This document shows positions 25,975 to 34,935 of a stretch of 64,000 bases of DNA, piece by piece; positions within the stretch are counted from its first letter, which is position 1; each line of letters starts with the position of its first letter. The notes beneath the pieces are model-generated. The model ran no database searches and was not told the DNA's origin. It was given only the letters and a program-made list of their open reading frames with translations. The position numbers were made by a program, and so were the translations under genes. Source of the DNA: Micromonospora violae (GTDB lineage Bacteria > Actinomycetota > Actinomycetes > Mycobacteriales > Micromonosporaceae). Location: the NCBI RefSeq assembly GCF_004217135.1, contig NZ_SHKK01000001.1, forward strand, positions 3,658,001 through 3,722,000. Direction: 5' to 3'.

Positions 25975-26385
25975 GTGCGCCGCATCATCACCACCATCGC
26001 ACTGATCGGGCTGACACTCTCGGTCGCGCTCGCGCCAACGCCAGCGAGCGCGGCAAGCAGCGTCGAAGTCACCGCCGCGACACTTGTCGCACGCGGCGTC
26101 GCCGTGGACATCACCCTCACCGTGACCTGCCCAGCCGGCCTGTCCGGCGCGACCGAGCTGATCGTCCGGCAGCGCTCGGGCAACCGGGTCGCCTACGCGG
26201 GCGGCTGGGCACCCCTCAACAGCTGCACGGGCGAGCCGCAAGCCGTGACCGGAAGAGCCTGGGTCGAGGGCGGCGGGCTGGCCCTCAACCGGGGTGTCGC
26301 GCTGATCAGCGGCGGATTCGAGCTGTGCAACCAGGACTTCTGCGACTACCCGACCTTCGAACAGACGGTCCGCATCACCCGCTGA
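25975..26385 (+). CDS. Small secreted protein, unknown function
   Basis: A 136-residue exported protein from GTG 25975, with AAGGAGG at ideal spacing. The signal peptide MRRIITTIALIGLTLSVALA is followed by a cleavage region PTPASAASS. The mature part of about 105 residues is beta-rich, with four cysteines (VTCPAG, LNSCTG, FELCNQDFC) that could form two disulfides. I do not recognise a family. It is convergent with the DUF6244-like gene. Confidence 0.75.
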   Translation: MRRIITTIALIGLTLSVALAPTPASAASSVEVTAATLVARGVAVDITLTVTCPAGLSGATELIVRQRSGNRVAYAGGWAPLNSCTGEPQAVTGRAWVEGGGLALNRGVALISGGFELCNQDFCDYPTFEQTVRITR

Positions 26386-26412
26386 GCAGGATGGCACTGT
26401 CAGCGCCCGTGG

Positions 26413-26676
26413 TCAGTTTCCCAGCGCTCGGACCTTGGCGATCGTCTCCTGGACGTGCTGCTTGGCCGGGTCGCCACCCTGGGCCGCCCGCGCCAGCGCC
26501 TGACGGTACGAATCGATCATGCCGACCAGGGGACCGGCGGCTACGCCTTCCAGGGCACCCGCCACGAGTGCCCGTGCCTCGGCCGCGTCCTGTGCCGCCG
26601 CTGCGGTCTTGGCCTTCGCCTCGTCCAGCTTCTGCGACGCCGCCGCCAACCTCGCGATGACCTGTGCTGCGCTCAC
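26413..26676 (-). CDS. Small helical protein resembling DUF6244
   Basis: An 87-residue protein from GTG 26676 with GGGGAGG six bases upstream; the longer frame to 26922 is not supported. It is Ala-rich and almost wholly helical (SAAQVIARLAAASQKLDEAK, AAAAQDAAEARALVAGALEG, then GPLVGMIDSYRQAL and VQETIAKVRALGN). This matches my memory of the actinobacterial family DUF6244. The size and helical-hairpin character recall WXG100 proteins, but there is no WXG motif. It lies downstream of the FtsK-like ATPase and membrane-protein genes, separated from them by a strong hairpin, so it likely has its own promoter. Role unknown; a secreted or adaptor partner is possible. Confidence 0.65.
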   Translation of the reverse strand: MSAAQVIARLAAASQKLDEAKAKTAAAAQDAAEARALVAGALEGVAAGPLVGMIDSYRQALARAAQGGDPAKQHVQETIAKVRALGN

Positions 26677-26824
26677 GCGCACCTCCCCGTGATCGACCAC
26701 CACCTCCACCGCGGAGACCACATCGGAGCGTACGAGATCGGGGCACCCAACGCGACCACTCGCCCGGGCCGTCGTGTGGGCCCGTCCCGGCAGCCAGCGC
26801 GAGAACGGTTCCACGATCCGCTCG

Positions 26825-26856
26825 ACCGCCGCGGCGAAGAACCGCCGCGGCGAAGA
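26825..26856. repeat. 16-bp perfect tandem duplication
   Basis: ACCGCCGCGGCGAAGA occurs twice in direct succession (26825-26840 and 26841-26856) in the leader region of the DUF6244-like gene. It is probably a recent slippage event. Confidence 0.8.
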
Positions 26857-26887
26857 CCAGCAGGGTGAGCCGAAGATCGACACGGGT

Positions 26888-26936
26888 TTCCGGATGTCGG
26901 GGTATCCCACCGGTCCGGACACCCCGATTTCCGGAA
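26888..26936. terminator. Long stem-loop ending the FtsK/membrane-protein operon
   Basis: Arms TTCCGGATGTCGGGGT (26888-26903) and ACCCCGATTTCCGGAA (26921-26936) pair with one mismatch and one G:T, and pairing continues inward (TCC/GGA at 26905-26907/26917-26919). It starts 39 bp after the stop codon at 26975 and about 210 bp before the DUF6244-like start. Confidence 0.7.
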
Positions 26937-26974
26937 GGCCGAGTGGATCATGCCACTGGCCATCCGGGCCGGGG

Positions 26975-27913
26975 TCAGCGCAGGCCGCGCACCAGCAGCA
27001 GGTAGCAGCAGTAGGCCATCGGCACCAGCAGGAAGCAGATCAGGAACCCGAGCGGCGGATAACGCGGCGGGGTGCCGGCAACCATCGCGGGCCGCCCCCA
27101 CCGGCCCAGCACCAGGTACCCCCCGAAGAACGCCACCGCCGGCAACCCCGCGCAGATCCACGCGCCGAGGGTGAACCCGTCGACCAGGCCGACCCCGGAG
27201 GCGAGCACCAGCATCAGCATCAGCACCCCGCCCGCCGCACCGCAGCCGGCGTAGACGGCCACCGCGCGGGCCAGCGGTGACCACGTCGGCAGCAGCACCG
27301 GCCGCTGGGCCAGCAGTTCCGCCTGCTGCCCGTGCCGGTCGGCCTCGTCGGCCATCCGCCGGGCCAGCTCCAACTCCACCGCCGGGTCGGCCGCCGCCGC
27401 ACGCTGCGCGGGCACCCCACCGCCCGCCGGGCTCACCGCCATCGGCAGCGCCAGCCGCGCCTCCCCCGCCGGCAGCTCGGAATACGCCCCGACCCCCGCC
27501 CGCCCCGGCGTGCCGGCTGCGCCGGCAGGTTCGCCGTCTCCGGTTCCGGGCCCGGTGGACGGGCCAACGCCCGCAGCGGACGCCGATCCAGGGCCGGCAG
27601 CCGATCCAGGGCCGGTGGTGGATGCCGAACCAGGGCCGGGAGGCGGGCCGGGCCAGGTGGCGGCCGCACCCGACGTCCCCGTCCCCTGTCCCGCCCCGGC
27701 CCCCGGGCTAGCAGCAGGGGGTGGCTGGTCGATGCCGATGGCTCGGCCGAGCTGGTCGAGGCGCTGCCCCTGGGCGGTCAGCCGCTGCTGGAGGTAGTCG
27801 ACGGCGGCGTGCAGGTCACGGCGGCGCGCGGACTCGGCGGCGGCGTGTTGCTCCCCGGCGCGGTGCTGCTCGGAGAGTTGTCGGGCCAGCGCCGCGTACT
27901 CCTCGAAGGACAC
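26975..27913 (-). CDS. Coiled-coil, Pro/Gly-rich, C-terminal membrane protein
   Basis: About 312 residues. The first 65 form a charged coiled coil (EYAALARQLSEQHRAGEQHA, AVDYLQQRLTAQGQRLDQLG). Next comes about 110 residues of low-complexity Pro/Gly/Ser/Ala linker, a second helix (VELELARRMADEADRHGQQA), and three membrane segments (AVAVYAGCGAAGGVLMLMLV, GAWICAGLPAVAFFGGYLVL, FLICFLLVPMAYCCYLLLV). GTG 27913 has GGGGAG eight bases upstream; GTG 27919 would overlap the FtsK-like stop codon. Tight coupling to the FtsK-like ATPase gene suggests this protein tethers the soluble ATPase to the membrane. No known family recognised. Confidence 0.75.
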   Translation of the reverse strand: MSFEEYAALARQLSEQHRAGEQHAAAESARRRDLHAAVDYLQQRLTAQGQRLDQLGRAIGIDQPPPAASPGAGAGQGTGTSGAAATWPGPPPGPGSASTTGPGSAAGPGSASAAGVGPSTGPGTGDGEPAGAAGTPGRAGVGAYSELPAGEARLALPMAVSPAGGGVPAQRAAAADPAVELELARRMADEADRHGQQAELLAQRPVLLPTWSPLARAVAVYAGCGAAGGVLMLMLVLASGVGLVDGFTLGAWICAGLPAVAFFGGYLVLGRWGRPAMVAGTPPRYPPLGFLICFLLVPMAYCCYLLLVRGLR

Positions 27914-27915
27914 TG

Positions 27916-30462
27916 TCACCGCTCCCCGTCCGGTTCGTGCCCGTCGCCGACGAACGGGACGATCAGCCGGGTGCGCTGGTCGTGCCGGTCGATGAGCAGC
28001 GCCCGGTCGGGGCGGGGCGTGTAGGTCAGGTCGTGCGTACCCAGGTGCAGGGCCAGCTCGGCCCCGGGCACGTTGAGCGCGACCAGGCAGGCGATGTCGT
28101 CGCGGTTCTGGGTGCCGCCGAGATCGTCGGCGAGCCGGCGGAGGCCCCGCCACCAGCCGAGCAGGTGCACCCCGTGCCCGGGGCCCTGGCGCAGGACGGT
28201 GCGCAGGTCGTCCAGGCCGGAGCGGAAGGTACCCGGGTCGGTGGCCCCGAGGACGGACGCGGCGGCGTCCATGCCGAACACCACCAGGTATTCGCGGCCG
28301 GTGGGCTCGGCGGCCAGCGCGGTGATCCGGTCGCGCAGCCCGGCCGCGTCGAGGCGCTGCACCGGGTGGCCGGTGGCCCGCAGCAGCGTTTCGGTGTCGT
28401 CCGCGACCGGGTCGGCGGCGGTGACCAGGCAGGCCAGCTGGAACCGGGCGTCGCCGGGGGTGTGCTGGCGGGCCAGGCTGAGCGTCGCGGCGCGCAGCAC
28501 GTCCGCGCCGGTCGGTGCGGTGCCCACCACGGCGAGGTGCCGGCCGGGGGTGGTGTCCATGAGGAACAGCGCGGTGGTGCCGTGCACGTCGACGGTCCGG
28601 CCGACCAGTGCCATCGGACGGCGGCCACCGGGGCGCAACCCGACGAAGGTGGGGTCGTCCTCGATGCGCGCGGCTTCGTACCCCTTGAAGACCGCTGGTG
28701 CCCGCGAGCCCTGCGGGCGGGCCTGCCACAGGTCGTGGCGTAACGCGGCGAGGTCCGCGGCGGCGGCGTGCGCGTCGGGGAAGCGCAGCACGGTGTCGGC
28801 GCCGACCGCGCCGGCGGCGGTGTTGACCACGGCCGAGCCGACCGGCAGGGCCGCCGCGGCGTCGTTGAGCTGGTCGAGCACCCCACCGCCACCGGGCAGC
28901 GCCACCCGCAACGCGAACTGCCCGAAGATCGCCTCGGCCCGCCCGTAGAGGGCTTCGATGCCGGTCATGCTCTGGCTGGCGAGCACCAGGTGGATGCCGT
29001 ACGAGCGGCCCTTGCGGGCCAACTCCTCCAACAGGTCCACGGACTCGCGGGCCAACGCGTCGTTGCCGGCGAGCAACACATGGAACTCGTCGATGACCGT
29101 GACGATGCGCGGCAGCGGATTGTCACGGGGCAGGTCGGCGAGCTTCGTGACGCCGTGGCGTTTGAGTGCGGTGGCCCGACGCTGCGCCTCCCGGCGCAGC
29201 TCGCGCAGCACTGCGAGACCGTACTCACGGTCGGATTCGATGCCGACGGCACGGGCGTGCGGCAGCCAGGACGGGTCCCGACCGGTGGGCACGAACTCGG
29301 TGAAGCTCACGCCCTCCTTGAAGTCGAGCAGATAGAGCTGCAACTCGGCCGGCGAGTAGCGGGCGGCCAGCCCGTAGAGGACGTCGAGGAGGAAGACGGT
29401 CTTACCGGCACCGGTGCGCCCGCCGACCAACCAGTGCGGGGTGGCGTCGTCGAAGGCGAGCGTGATCGCGGTGTCGAAGGCCGCGCCACCGCCGGCCCGG
29501 CCGATCACCGTCCGCAGACCGTTGCCGGCGGACTCGGCCCAACGCCGCTCGGGCAGCAGATCGGTGAAGGGCAACGCGTCGGCGCGGCGGGTGGCGGTGC
29601 CGAGGTGCTCGGCGAGCGCGCGTACCGAGGCGGGCGGCGGGTCGCCGTCGAGCAGGACGGGTGCGGCGAGCCCGCTGCCGTCGGCACTGAACGGGGTGCC
29701 GGGTGGGTCACCGACGTGCGCGTACCCCTGGTGGAGCCGCACCGCGGTGGTGCCGCCCAGCGGCGGGGCGGTCTCGCCGGGCAGCCGCGACGGGTGGCCG
29801 GCGAGCAGGACGCACACGGCGGCGGCCGGGCCGGCGTGGGTGAGCGCGGCGAGCCGGGCCAGTTCGCGGGGCGGCGGCGCGGCGGTAGCGACCAGCACCA
29901 GGAGGCGGCGGGCGGCGGGCTCACTGTGCTGCGCGGCGCGGGCGTGCTGCTCGGCGGCGTCCAGCAGCGCGGCCACCTCGGCCTCGCCGGTGGCCGGCGG
30001 ATCGAGCACCCCGGCGTCGAGCAGGGGGCGCAACGGGCCGAAGGTGGCGCCGAGCGCGGCGGTGTCGATGCCGGCGACGCGGACCTGACCGGGTGGCGCG
30101 GTGGCGACCAGTCGCAGCACGAGCGCCCGCAGCAGCCCGGCGACCTGCGGGTCCCGGGCGTCGGTGTCGAGCGCCAGGTGGTGGCCGCCGCCGAGCGGGA
30201 CCAGCACCGGGAAGCCGCCGTCCGACGTGGACGCCTCGCCGATCCGCACCGCGGCCGGCTCGTCCGTCAGCGACGTGACGCCCGGGGCTGGGGTGGCCAG
30301 GGCACCGCCGACGCGGGCGAGGCGGGCCACCAGGTCATCGACGCCTCCCGGCGCGGTGACGGTCGGCGTCGCCCCCAGAACGGTGCGGGCGGCGTCCAGA
30401 TGCGCCCGGGCCGCCCGATGGGAGTTGACCGCCTGCCCGTACGCCGACGCGAGCCTGCCCAC
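27916..30462 (-). CDS. FtsK/SpoIIIE-type ATPase with three P-loop-like modules
   Basis: An 848-residue soluble protein with no membrane helices. The N-terminal 50 residues are helical (GQAVNSHRAARAHLDAAR). Residues about 85-225 look like a degenerate P-loop module (ALVLRLVATAPPGQVRVAGI, then RRLLVLVATAAPP). The central module is intact: Walker A GGRTGAGKT at 347-355, LYLLDFKEG, Walker B VTVIDEFH near 454-461, and sensor LVLASQSM near 492-499. A third module (about 630-800) has a broken Walker A (VGTAPTGAD, no Lys) and YLVVFGMD. One active plus flanking degenerate modules recalls EccC/EssC of type VII secretion, although the order differs. It is coupled by overlap to the coiled-coil membrane protein gene. 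Confidence 0.85.
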   Translation of the reverse strand: MGRLASAYGQAVNSHRAARAHLDAARTVLGATPTVTAPGGVDDLVARLARVGGALATPAPGVTSLTDEPAAVRIGEASTSDGGFPVLVPLGGGHHLALDTDARDPQVAGLLRALVLRLVATAPPGQVRVAGIDTAALGATFGPLRPLLDAGVLDPPATGEAEVAALLDAAEQHARAAQHSEPAARRLLVLVATAAPPPRELARLAALTHAGPAAAVCVLLAGHPSRLPGETAPPLGGTTAVRLHQGYAHVGDPPGTPFSADGSGLAAPVLLDGDPPPASVRALAEHLGTATRRADALPFTDLLPERRWAESAGNGLRTVIGRAGGGAAFDTAITLAFDDATPHWLVGGRTGAGKTVFLLDVLYGLAARYSPAELQLYLLDFKEGVSFTEFVPTGRDPSWLPHARAVGIESDREYGLAVLRELRREAQRRATALKRHGVTKLADLPRDNPLPRIVTVIDEFHVLLAGNDALARESVDLLEELARKGRSYGIHLVLASQSMTGIEALYGRAEAIFGQFALRVALPGGGGVLDQLNDAAAALPVGSAVVNTAAGAVGADTVLRFPDAHAAAADLAALRHDLWQARPQGSRAPAVFKGYEAARIEDDPTFVGLRPGGRRPMALVGRTVDVHGTTALFLMDTTPGRHLAVVGTAPTGADVLRAATLSLARQHTPGDARFQLACLVTAADPVADDTETLLRATGHPVQRLDAAGLRDRITALAAEPTGREYLVVFGMDAAASVLGATDPGTFRSGLDDLRTVLRQGPGHGVHLLGWWRGLRRLADDLGGTQNRDDIACLVALNVPGAELALHLGTHDLTYTPRPDRALLIDRHDQRTRLIVPFVGDGHEPDGER

Positions 30463-30560
30463 CCTCTGCCCCCAACACCGACGGCCGCCTGGTCCCAGGA
30501 ACCCTAACGGACGTCAGCGGCACCCGGACAGTCCTGCGAGGACGTGTCCCGCCGGGCCGG

Positions 30561-33254
30561 TCACGCCGGACCGCACTCCGCCGGGCCGGACGCGTCGGCC
30601 ACCCCGCAGCGGAACACCTCCACCGGCGCGGTCGCCACGTCGGGTACCTGTTCCACCCGCATCAGGGCCAGCCGCTTGTCGACCGGCTCCCCCGAGTCGG
30701 GCGTGAACCGGACCAATCCGGCCACCCCCGGGTAGCCCTGACCGGCGTTCTGCCGGAGCACCTCCGCGTGCACGCCCACCGGGTTGACCGAATCCGGCTT
30801 CCAGCGTTGCCGGGGGTCGGCGTGGTGCAGCCGGGCGGCGAGACTCTCCACGGCGCGCACCAGCATCATCGCCGCGTCGTAGGCGAGGCTGACCCGCTCG
30901 CCGACCTGCTCCTCGGCGCCCGGCCGGCAGCGCGGCGGGTCCAGCAGGTCGTCGGCCTGGATCCAGGACAGGAAGCTGGCCCGCGCGTCGTCGCGTCGGG
31001 CCTGGGCGGCCCGCAGCGCGGCGCAGGTGGCCAGCGACGCCTTCGACACGTACGTGACGGGCACGTTGCCGGGCGCGGCGGCGCGCAGCCCCGGGTTGGC
31101 CATGTAACGGTTGGCCGAATCGTCGGCGACGATGTGTCGGGGCGGGTTGCCGCCACACTCGCGCAGCGCCCGCAGGAAACCGTCGAACTCGGACCATCGA
31201 CCGGCGTAGAAGAGCAGCCCGGGGTAGCCGCACTCGTCGGTCAGCCGCCGCCCGGTGCGCCACTCGTCGAGGCGGGTGATCCGGGGGCCGAACTGTTGTC
31301 GGAGCCCGTCGACGAGGGTGCCCACGTAGAGGTCCTCGGTGAGCGAACTGCCCTCCAAGGTGGTGTAGAAGACGTGCGCCTCGTTGACCTTCAGCACCTG
31401 CTTGGCGTACGCGTCGACCAGCTTCACCTGGTCCTTGTTCGGTGCGGACATCTGCAGGTACAGGCGGGAGTTGGCGTCTATCTTGTCGGCGGAGAGGGTG
31501 GGCGCCAGCGCCGGCAGCCCGACCTGGTTCAGCTCGCGCAGCGCGCGGGCGGTGCTGGTCCGGCTCTCCACCAGCCCGACCACCCCGAGCACCGTGGGGT
31601 CGTCCCGGGCCAGTTCGGCCAGCATCGCCACCGCCCGATCCGCGTAGATCATCTGCCGGCCGCCGTTGGCCACCACGATCCGCAGCAGCGCGGCGCCGTC
31701 GGCGCCCGCCGACTCCTTCAGCAGCGCGTACTGCGCGGTGGCCATGCCTTCGAGCTCCTCCCGCTCGGAGACGTACGACTCCTCGTCCGCGCGGGTCCGG
31801 TTGCCGGTCAGGGTGCCGAGGTAGACCAGGGTGAGGAAGGGCCGCCGCCGGTCGCTGCGCTGCCACACCTCCTCGGCGGCACGGTTCTGCGCGAAGATGC
31901 GCCGTTGGATGGTGCGCAGCCGGTCCTGGCCGGGGTCGTTGTTGAACACCTGGGTGGCGCTGTCGCTGTAGCCGACACACTCGCCGCTGCCGACCACCTC
32001 GACCGAGACCTGGCCGGTGAGCGAGGGGTGACAGCCCGGCCCCCACCGGCTCGCCGCCCAGAGGCCGAGCGTCGCGACCAGCACCAGACACAGCGCCGCC
32101 GGCAGGAAGCGCCGCGACCACCACGGCGGGTCGGGAGCGGAGAAGGGCCGCAGTCCGCCACGGGACGGCGGGCCGGTGTCGGTCTCGTCGGGGCGCAACG
32201 CCACGAGCCACGTGGCCGGGCGGCGCAGCCGGCGCATCTCCGGCAGCGCCTCGGCCCACTCGTCGTACGCCTCGTCGGCCTCGGTCAGCGGGTGCGGTTC
32301 GGGCAGGTCCGGTGGGGGTTGCCCGCCCGACGCGACGACCAGCAGCGGATCGTTGCGGCCAGTCTCGGTGCGGACCTCACCGAGCAGCCGGACCAGCTCC
32401 CCGCCCACGTTGCCGGGGGCGACGTGGTCGAGCAGCAGCGCCGGGTACGCGGTGCGCCGCCAGTCCGACGGGCGCCACGGTCGACGCCGGTACGCCTGCC
32501 GCAGGTCCTCCAGGAACGCGTGCAGCAGCAGCTTGTTGACCTGGTCGGGTTGCTCCCCGTCACGCCAGCCCGCGGTGAGACGCTCGGCGAAGCCGAGGAA
32601 GGTGACCGACTGCCGGGGCGCCAGGTACTGCTGGCGCATGAACCAGTTGTAGTGCCGCCCCAGCACCGGCACCCGCCCGGACACGGCAGCCCGGAAGACC
32701 ACCCCCGGCACGGCGCGACGGATCAGCCAGAGCAGCACCTGCGAGGCGATGCTGACCGCGTCGCCGCCGGAGGGCAACGCCTCCGGCGTCCGCGGGCCCC
32801 GGCGGTCGCGCAGGCGGCGGACCAGGGCCGCGCGGCTGTCGTCGGCGTCGATGCCCGCGCTGATGCTCTGCTGCATCAGCCAGTCGGCGAGCGGATAGTG
32901 CCGGAAGCGCAGTCGGGCGGCCCCGAACGCCTCCAGGGACAGCTGCCGGTGCAGTTCGCGCAGCAACGCCGGCACGTCACCGGCAGCGGGCGGCGCGTCG
33001 GCGTCCAGCACGGCGTGCGGGACCCGCCGCCGGGGACCCTGACCGAGGAATCGGCGCAGCGGCACCATCAGATCCACGCTGTCGGAGCGGACCAACCACA
33101 GCAGCGGCAGCCGGCGGTCACCGCGACGGGGTCGCCGCAGCAGCCGGGCGATCAGCGCGAACAGCTCCAACCCGCCGGGCGGCAGCCGCTCCCGACCGGC
33201 GGCTGACTGCCGTTGGCCGATCAACTCCCGCTGGGGCACCTCCGACCGCCGCAC
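30561..33254 (-). CDS. Transmembrane receptor: degenerate NTPase-like domain fused to LivJ-type binding domain
   Basis: An 897-residue protein from GTG 33254 with GGAGGTGA upstream. Residues about 25-320 are cytosolic and fold-compatible with a STAND/AAA-like P-loop domain: LPLLWLVRSDS sits where Walker A belongs but lacks GK[ST], YPALLLDHV resembles Walker B and DPLLVVASGG a sensor strand. One membrane helix follows (about 383-402, FLPAALCLVLVATLGLWAAS). The extracytoplasmic part (405-897) is a type I periplasmic-binding domain like LivJ or ANF receptors (LTLVYLGTL, VLGVVGLVESRTSTARALRE, YAKQVLKVNEAHVFY, SLAYDAAMMLVRAVE). No ABC permease is nearby, so it is a sensor rather than transport component. 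It lies 98 bp upstream of the FtsK-like gene, same strand. Confidence 0.8.
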   Translation of the reverse strand: MRRSEVPQRELIGQRQSAAGRERLPPGGLELFALIARLLRRPRRGDRRLPLLWLVRSDSVDLMVPLRRFLGQGPRRRVPHAVLDADAPPAAGDVPALLRELHRQLSLEAFGAARLRFRHYPLADWLMQQSISAGIDADDSRAALVRRLRDRRGPRTPEALPSGGDAVSIASQVLLWLIRRAVPGVVFRAAVSGRVPVLGRHYNWFMRQQYLAPRQSVTFLGFAERLTAGWRDGEQPDQVNKLLLHAFLEDLRQAYRRRPWRPSDWRRTAYPALLLDHVAPGNVGGELVRLLGEVRTETGRNDPLLVVASGGQPPPDLPEPHPLTEADEAYDEWAEALPEMRRLRRPATWLVALRPDETDTGPPSRGGLRPFSAPDPPWWSRRFLPAALCLVLVATLGLWAASRWGPGCHPSLTGQVSVEVVGSGECVGYSDSATQVFNNDPGQDRLRTIQRRIFAQNRAAEEVWQRSDRRRPFLTLVYLGTLTGNRTRADEESYVSEREELEGMATAQYALLKESAGADGAALLRIVVANGGRQMIYADRAVAMLAELARDDPTVLGVVGLVESRTSTARALRELNQVGLPALAPTLSADKIDANSRLYLQMSAPNKDQVKLVDAYAKQVLKVNEAHVFYTTLEGSSLTEDLYVGTLVDGLRQQFGPRITRLDEWRTGRRLTDECGYPGLLFYAGRWSEFDGFLRALRECGGNPPRHIVADDSANRYMANPGLRAAAPGNVPVTYVSKASLATCAALRAAQARRDDARASFLSWIQADDLLDPPRCRPGAEEQVGERVSLAYDAAMMLVRAVESLAARLHHADPRQRWKPDSVNPVGVHAEVLRQNAGQGYPGVAGLVRFTPDSGEPVDKRLALMRVEQVPDVATAPVEVFRCGVADASGPAECGPA

Positions 33255-33399
33255 GCGTCACCTCCGATCCACACAGTGTGACCGCGCGGGGCAACGTCCG
33301 CCAGACGCCGGCGGCCAAGCGCGGGTGCGGCGGGCCGGCGACGTTCACAGTTGTCGATTAGGTTGGCGTGGCGAACACCCGATGGAGGGAGTCCACAGC

Positions 33400-34935
33400 G
33401 TGCGACGAGTCCTCACGGCGGCCACCACCGCCCTGACCCTCACCACCGCCGGCACCATGCTCGCCGGCACCCCCGGCCAGGCCGCCCCGACGGCCTGGGG
33501 TCGCCCCGTCGTCTCCGCCGCGCCGCAACCCGGCGCGCCCGGCCTGGGCGACACCTACTTCCCCGACTACGGCAACGGCGGCTACGACGTCGAGCACTAC
33601 GACGTCCGGCTGCGCTACGAACCGGCCACCGACCTGCTCACCGGCACCACCACCATCCTCGCCACCGCCACCCAGGACCTCTCGACGTTCAATCTGGACT
33701 TCCTGCTCGACGTCGAGTCGGTCCGGGTCAACGGCTGGGCGGCGAGCACCAGCACGGCGGGGGTGCACGAACTGGTGGTCACCCCGGCCCGCACGGTGAC
33801 CCGGGGCCAGCAGCTCACCATCGTGGTGCGCTACTCCGGCGTCCCGTCGGAGGCCCTGGTCGGCGGTTACACCGGCTGGACGCGTACCGACGACGGTGCC
33901 CTCGCCGTCAACGAGCCGGAGTCAGCGTGGTGGTGGTTCCCGAGCAACGACCACCCGCTGGACAAGGCCACCTACGACATCTCGGTGTCGGTGCCCACCG
34001 GCGTCGAGGTGATCAGCAACGGCGTACAGCCGAGGCCGCCGGCGGCGGAGGCCGGCAACCGCACCCGGTGGATCTGGCGCACCACCTCCCCCACGGCCAC
34101 GTACCTGGCCTTCCTGGCCATCGGCCAGTACGACATCGTCACCGACACCACCCCGGGCGGCCAGCCGGTGATCAACGCGTACAGCACCTCGCTGGGCGCA
34201 CTCGGGCCGGCCGCGCGGGCCAGCATCGAGCGGACCGGCGAGATCGTCGACTGGGCGAGCGGGATCTTCGGGCCGTACCCGTTCGAGGCGCAGGGCGGCG
34301 TGGCCGGGCCGGTCGACGGCATCGGCTTCGCCCTGGAGACCCAGACCCGACCGGTTTACGGGCCAGGCTTCTGGCGACGTGGCGCCAACACGTACGTGGT
34401 GGCGCACGAGAACGCCCACCAGTGGTTCGGCGACTCGGTCTCGGTGGCCGAGTGGCGCAACATCTGGCTCAACGAGGGCTTCGCCTCGTACGCCGAGTGG
34501 CTGTGGTCGGAGGAGCAGGGCGAGGGCACCGCGCAGGAGGTCTTCGACTTCGCCTACGCCAGCTACCCGGCCGACGACGAGTTCTGGCAGGTGCTGCCCG
34601 GTGACCCGGGCGCCGCTCGGGTCTTCGACAACGCCGTCTACGACCGGGGCGCAATGACCCTGCACCAGCTGCGGTTGGCCGTTGGCGACGACGCGTTCTT
34701 CGAGATCCTGCCGGCCTGGGCCGCCGAACACCGGTACGGCAACGGCACCATCGCGCAGTTCCAGGCGCTGGCCGAACAGATCTCCGGGCTGGATCTGGAC
34801 GACCTGTTCACCACCTGGCTGTTCACCCCCGGCCGGCCCGACGTGGCCAGCGCCGCTCGCAAGGCCACCCCGCCGACCGTGCCGAAGTCCTGGGCCAAGA
34901 TCCGCGAGGGGCACCACCCACTGCCGTCGCACTAG
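33400..34935 (+). CDS. Secreted M1-family zinc metallopeptidase
   Basis: A 511-residue secreted aminopeptidase-like enzyme. GTG 33400 (MRRVLTAATTALTLTT) has GGAGGGAG eight bases upstream and gives a clean signal peptide ending near GQAAPTA. The N-terminal beta domain begins HYDVRLRYEPATDLLTG; the M1 exopeptidase-type motif is replaced by GFALETQTRP. The zinc site is VVAHENAHQWFGDSV (H-E-x-x-H), with the third ligand Glu in NIWLNEGFASYAEWL. The C-terminal helical domain is short. It should cleave N-terminal residues from peptides outside the cell. The final 65 codons and 115 bp beyond are duplicated about 950 bp downstream. Confidence 0.9.
   Translation: MRRVLTAATTALTLTTAGTMLAGTPGQAAPTAWGRPVVSAAPQPGAPGLGDTYFPDYGNGGYDVEHYDVRLRYEPATDLLTGTTTILATATQDLSTFNLDFLLDVESVRVNGWAASTSTAGVHELVVTPARTVTRGQQLTIVVRYSGVPSEALVGGYTGWTRTDDGALAVNEPESAWWWFPSNDHPLDKATYDISVSVPTGVEVISNGVQPRPPAAEAGNRTRWIWRTTSPTATYLAFLAIGQYDIVTDTTPGGQPVINAYSTSLGALGPAARASIERTGEIVDWASGIFGPYPFEAQGGVAGPVDGIGFALETQTRPVYGPGFWRRGANTYVVAHENAHQWFGDSVSVAEWRNIWLNEGFASYAEWLWSEEQGEGTAQEVFDFAYASYPADDEFWQVLPGDPGAARVFDNAVYDRGAMTLHQLRLAVGDDAFFEILPAWAAEHRYGNGTIAQFQALAEQISGLDLDDLFTTWLFTPGRPDVASAARKATPPTVPKSWAKIREGHHPLPSH

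Noticed and set aside
26413..26922. A longer 169-codon form of the small helical protein.
   Set aside because: The extra N-terminal part lacks helical character and crosses the strong hairpin; GTG 26676 has a better ribosome-binding site.
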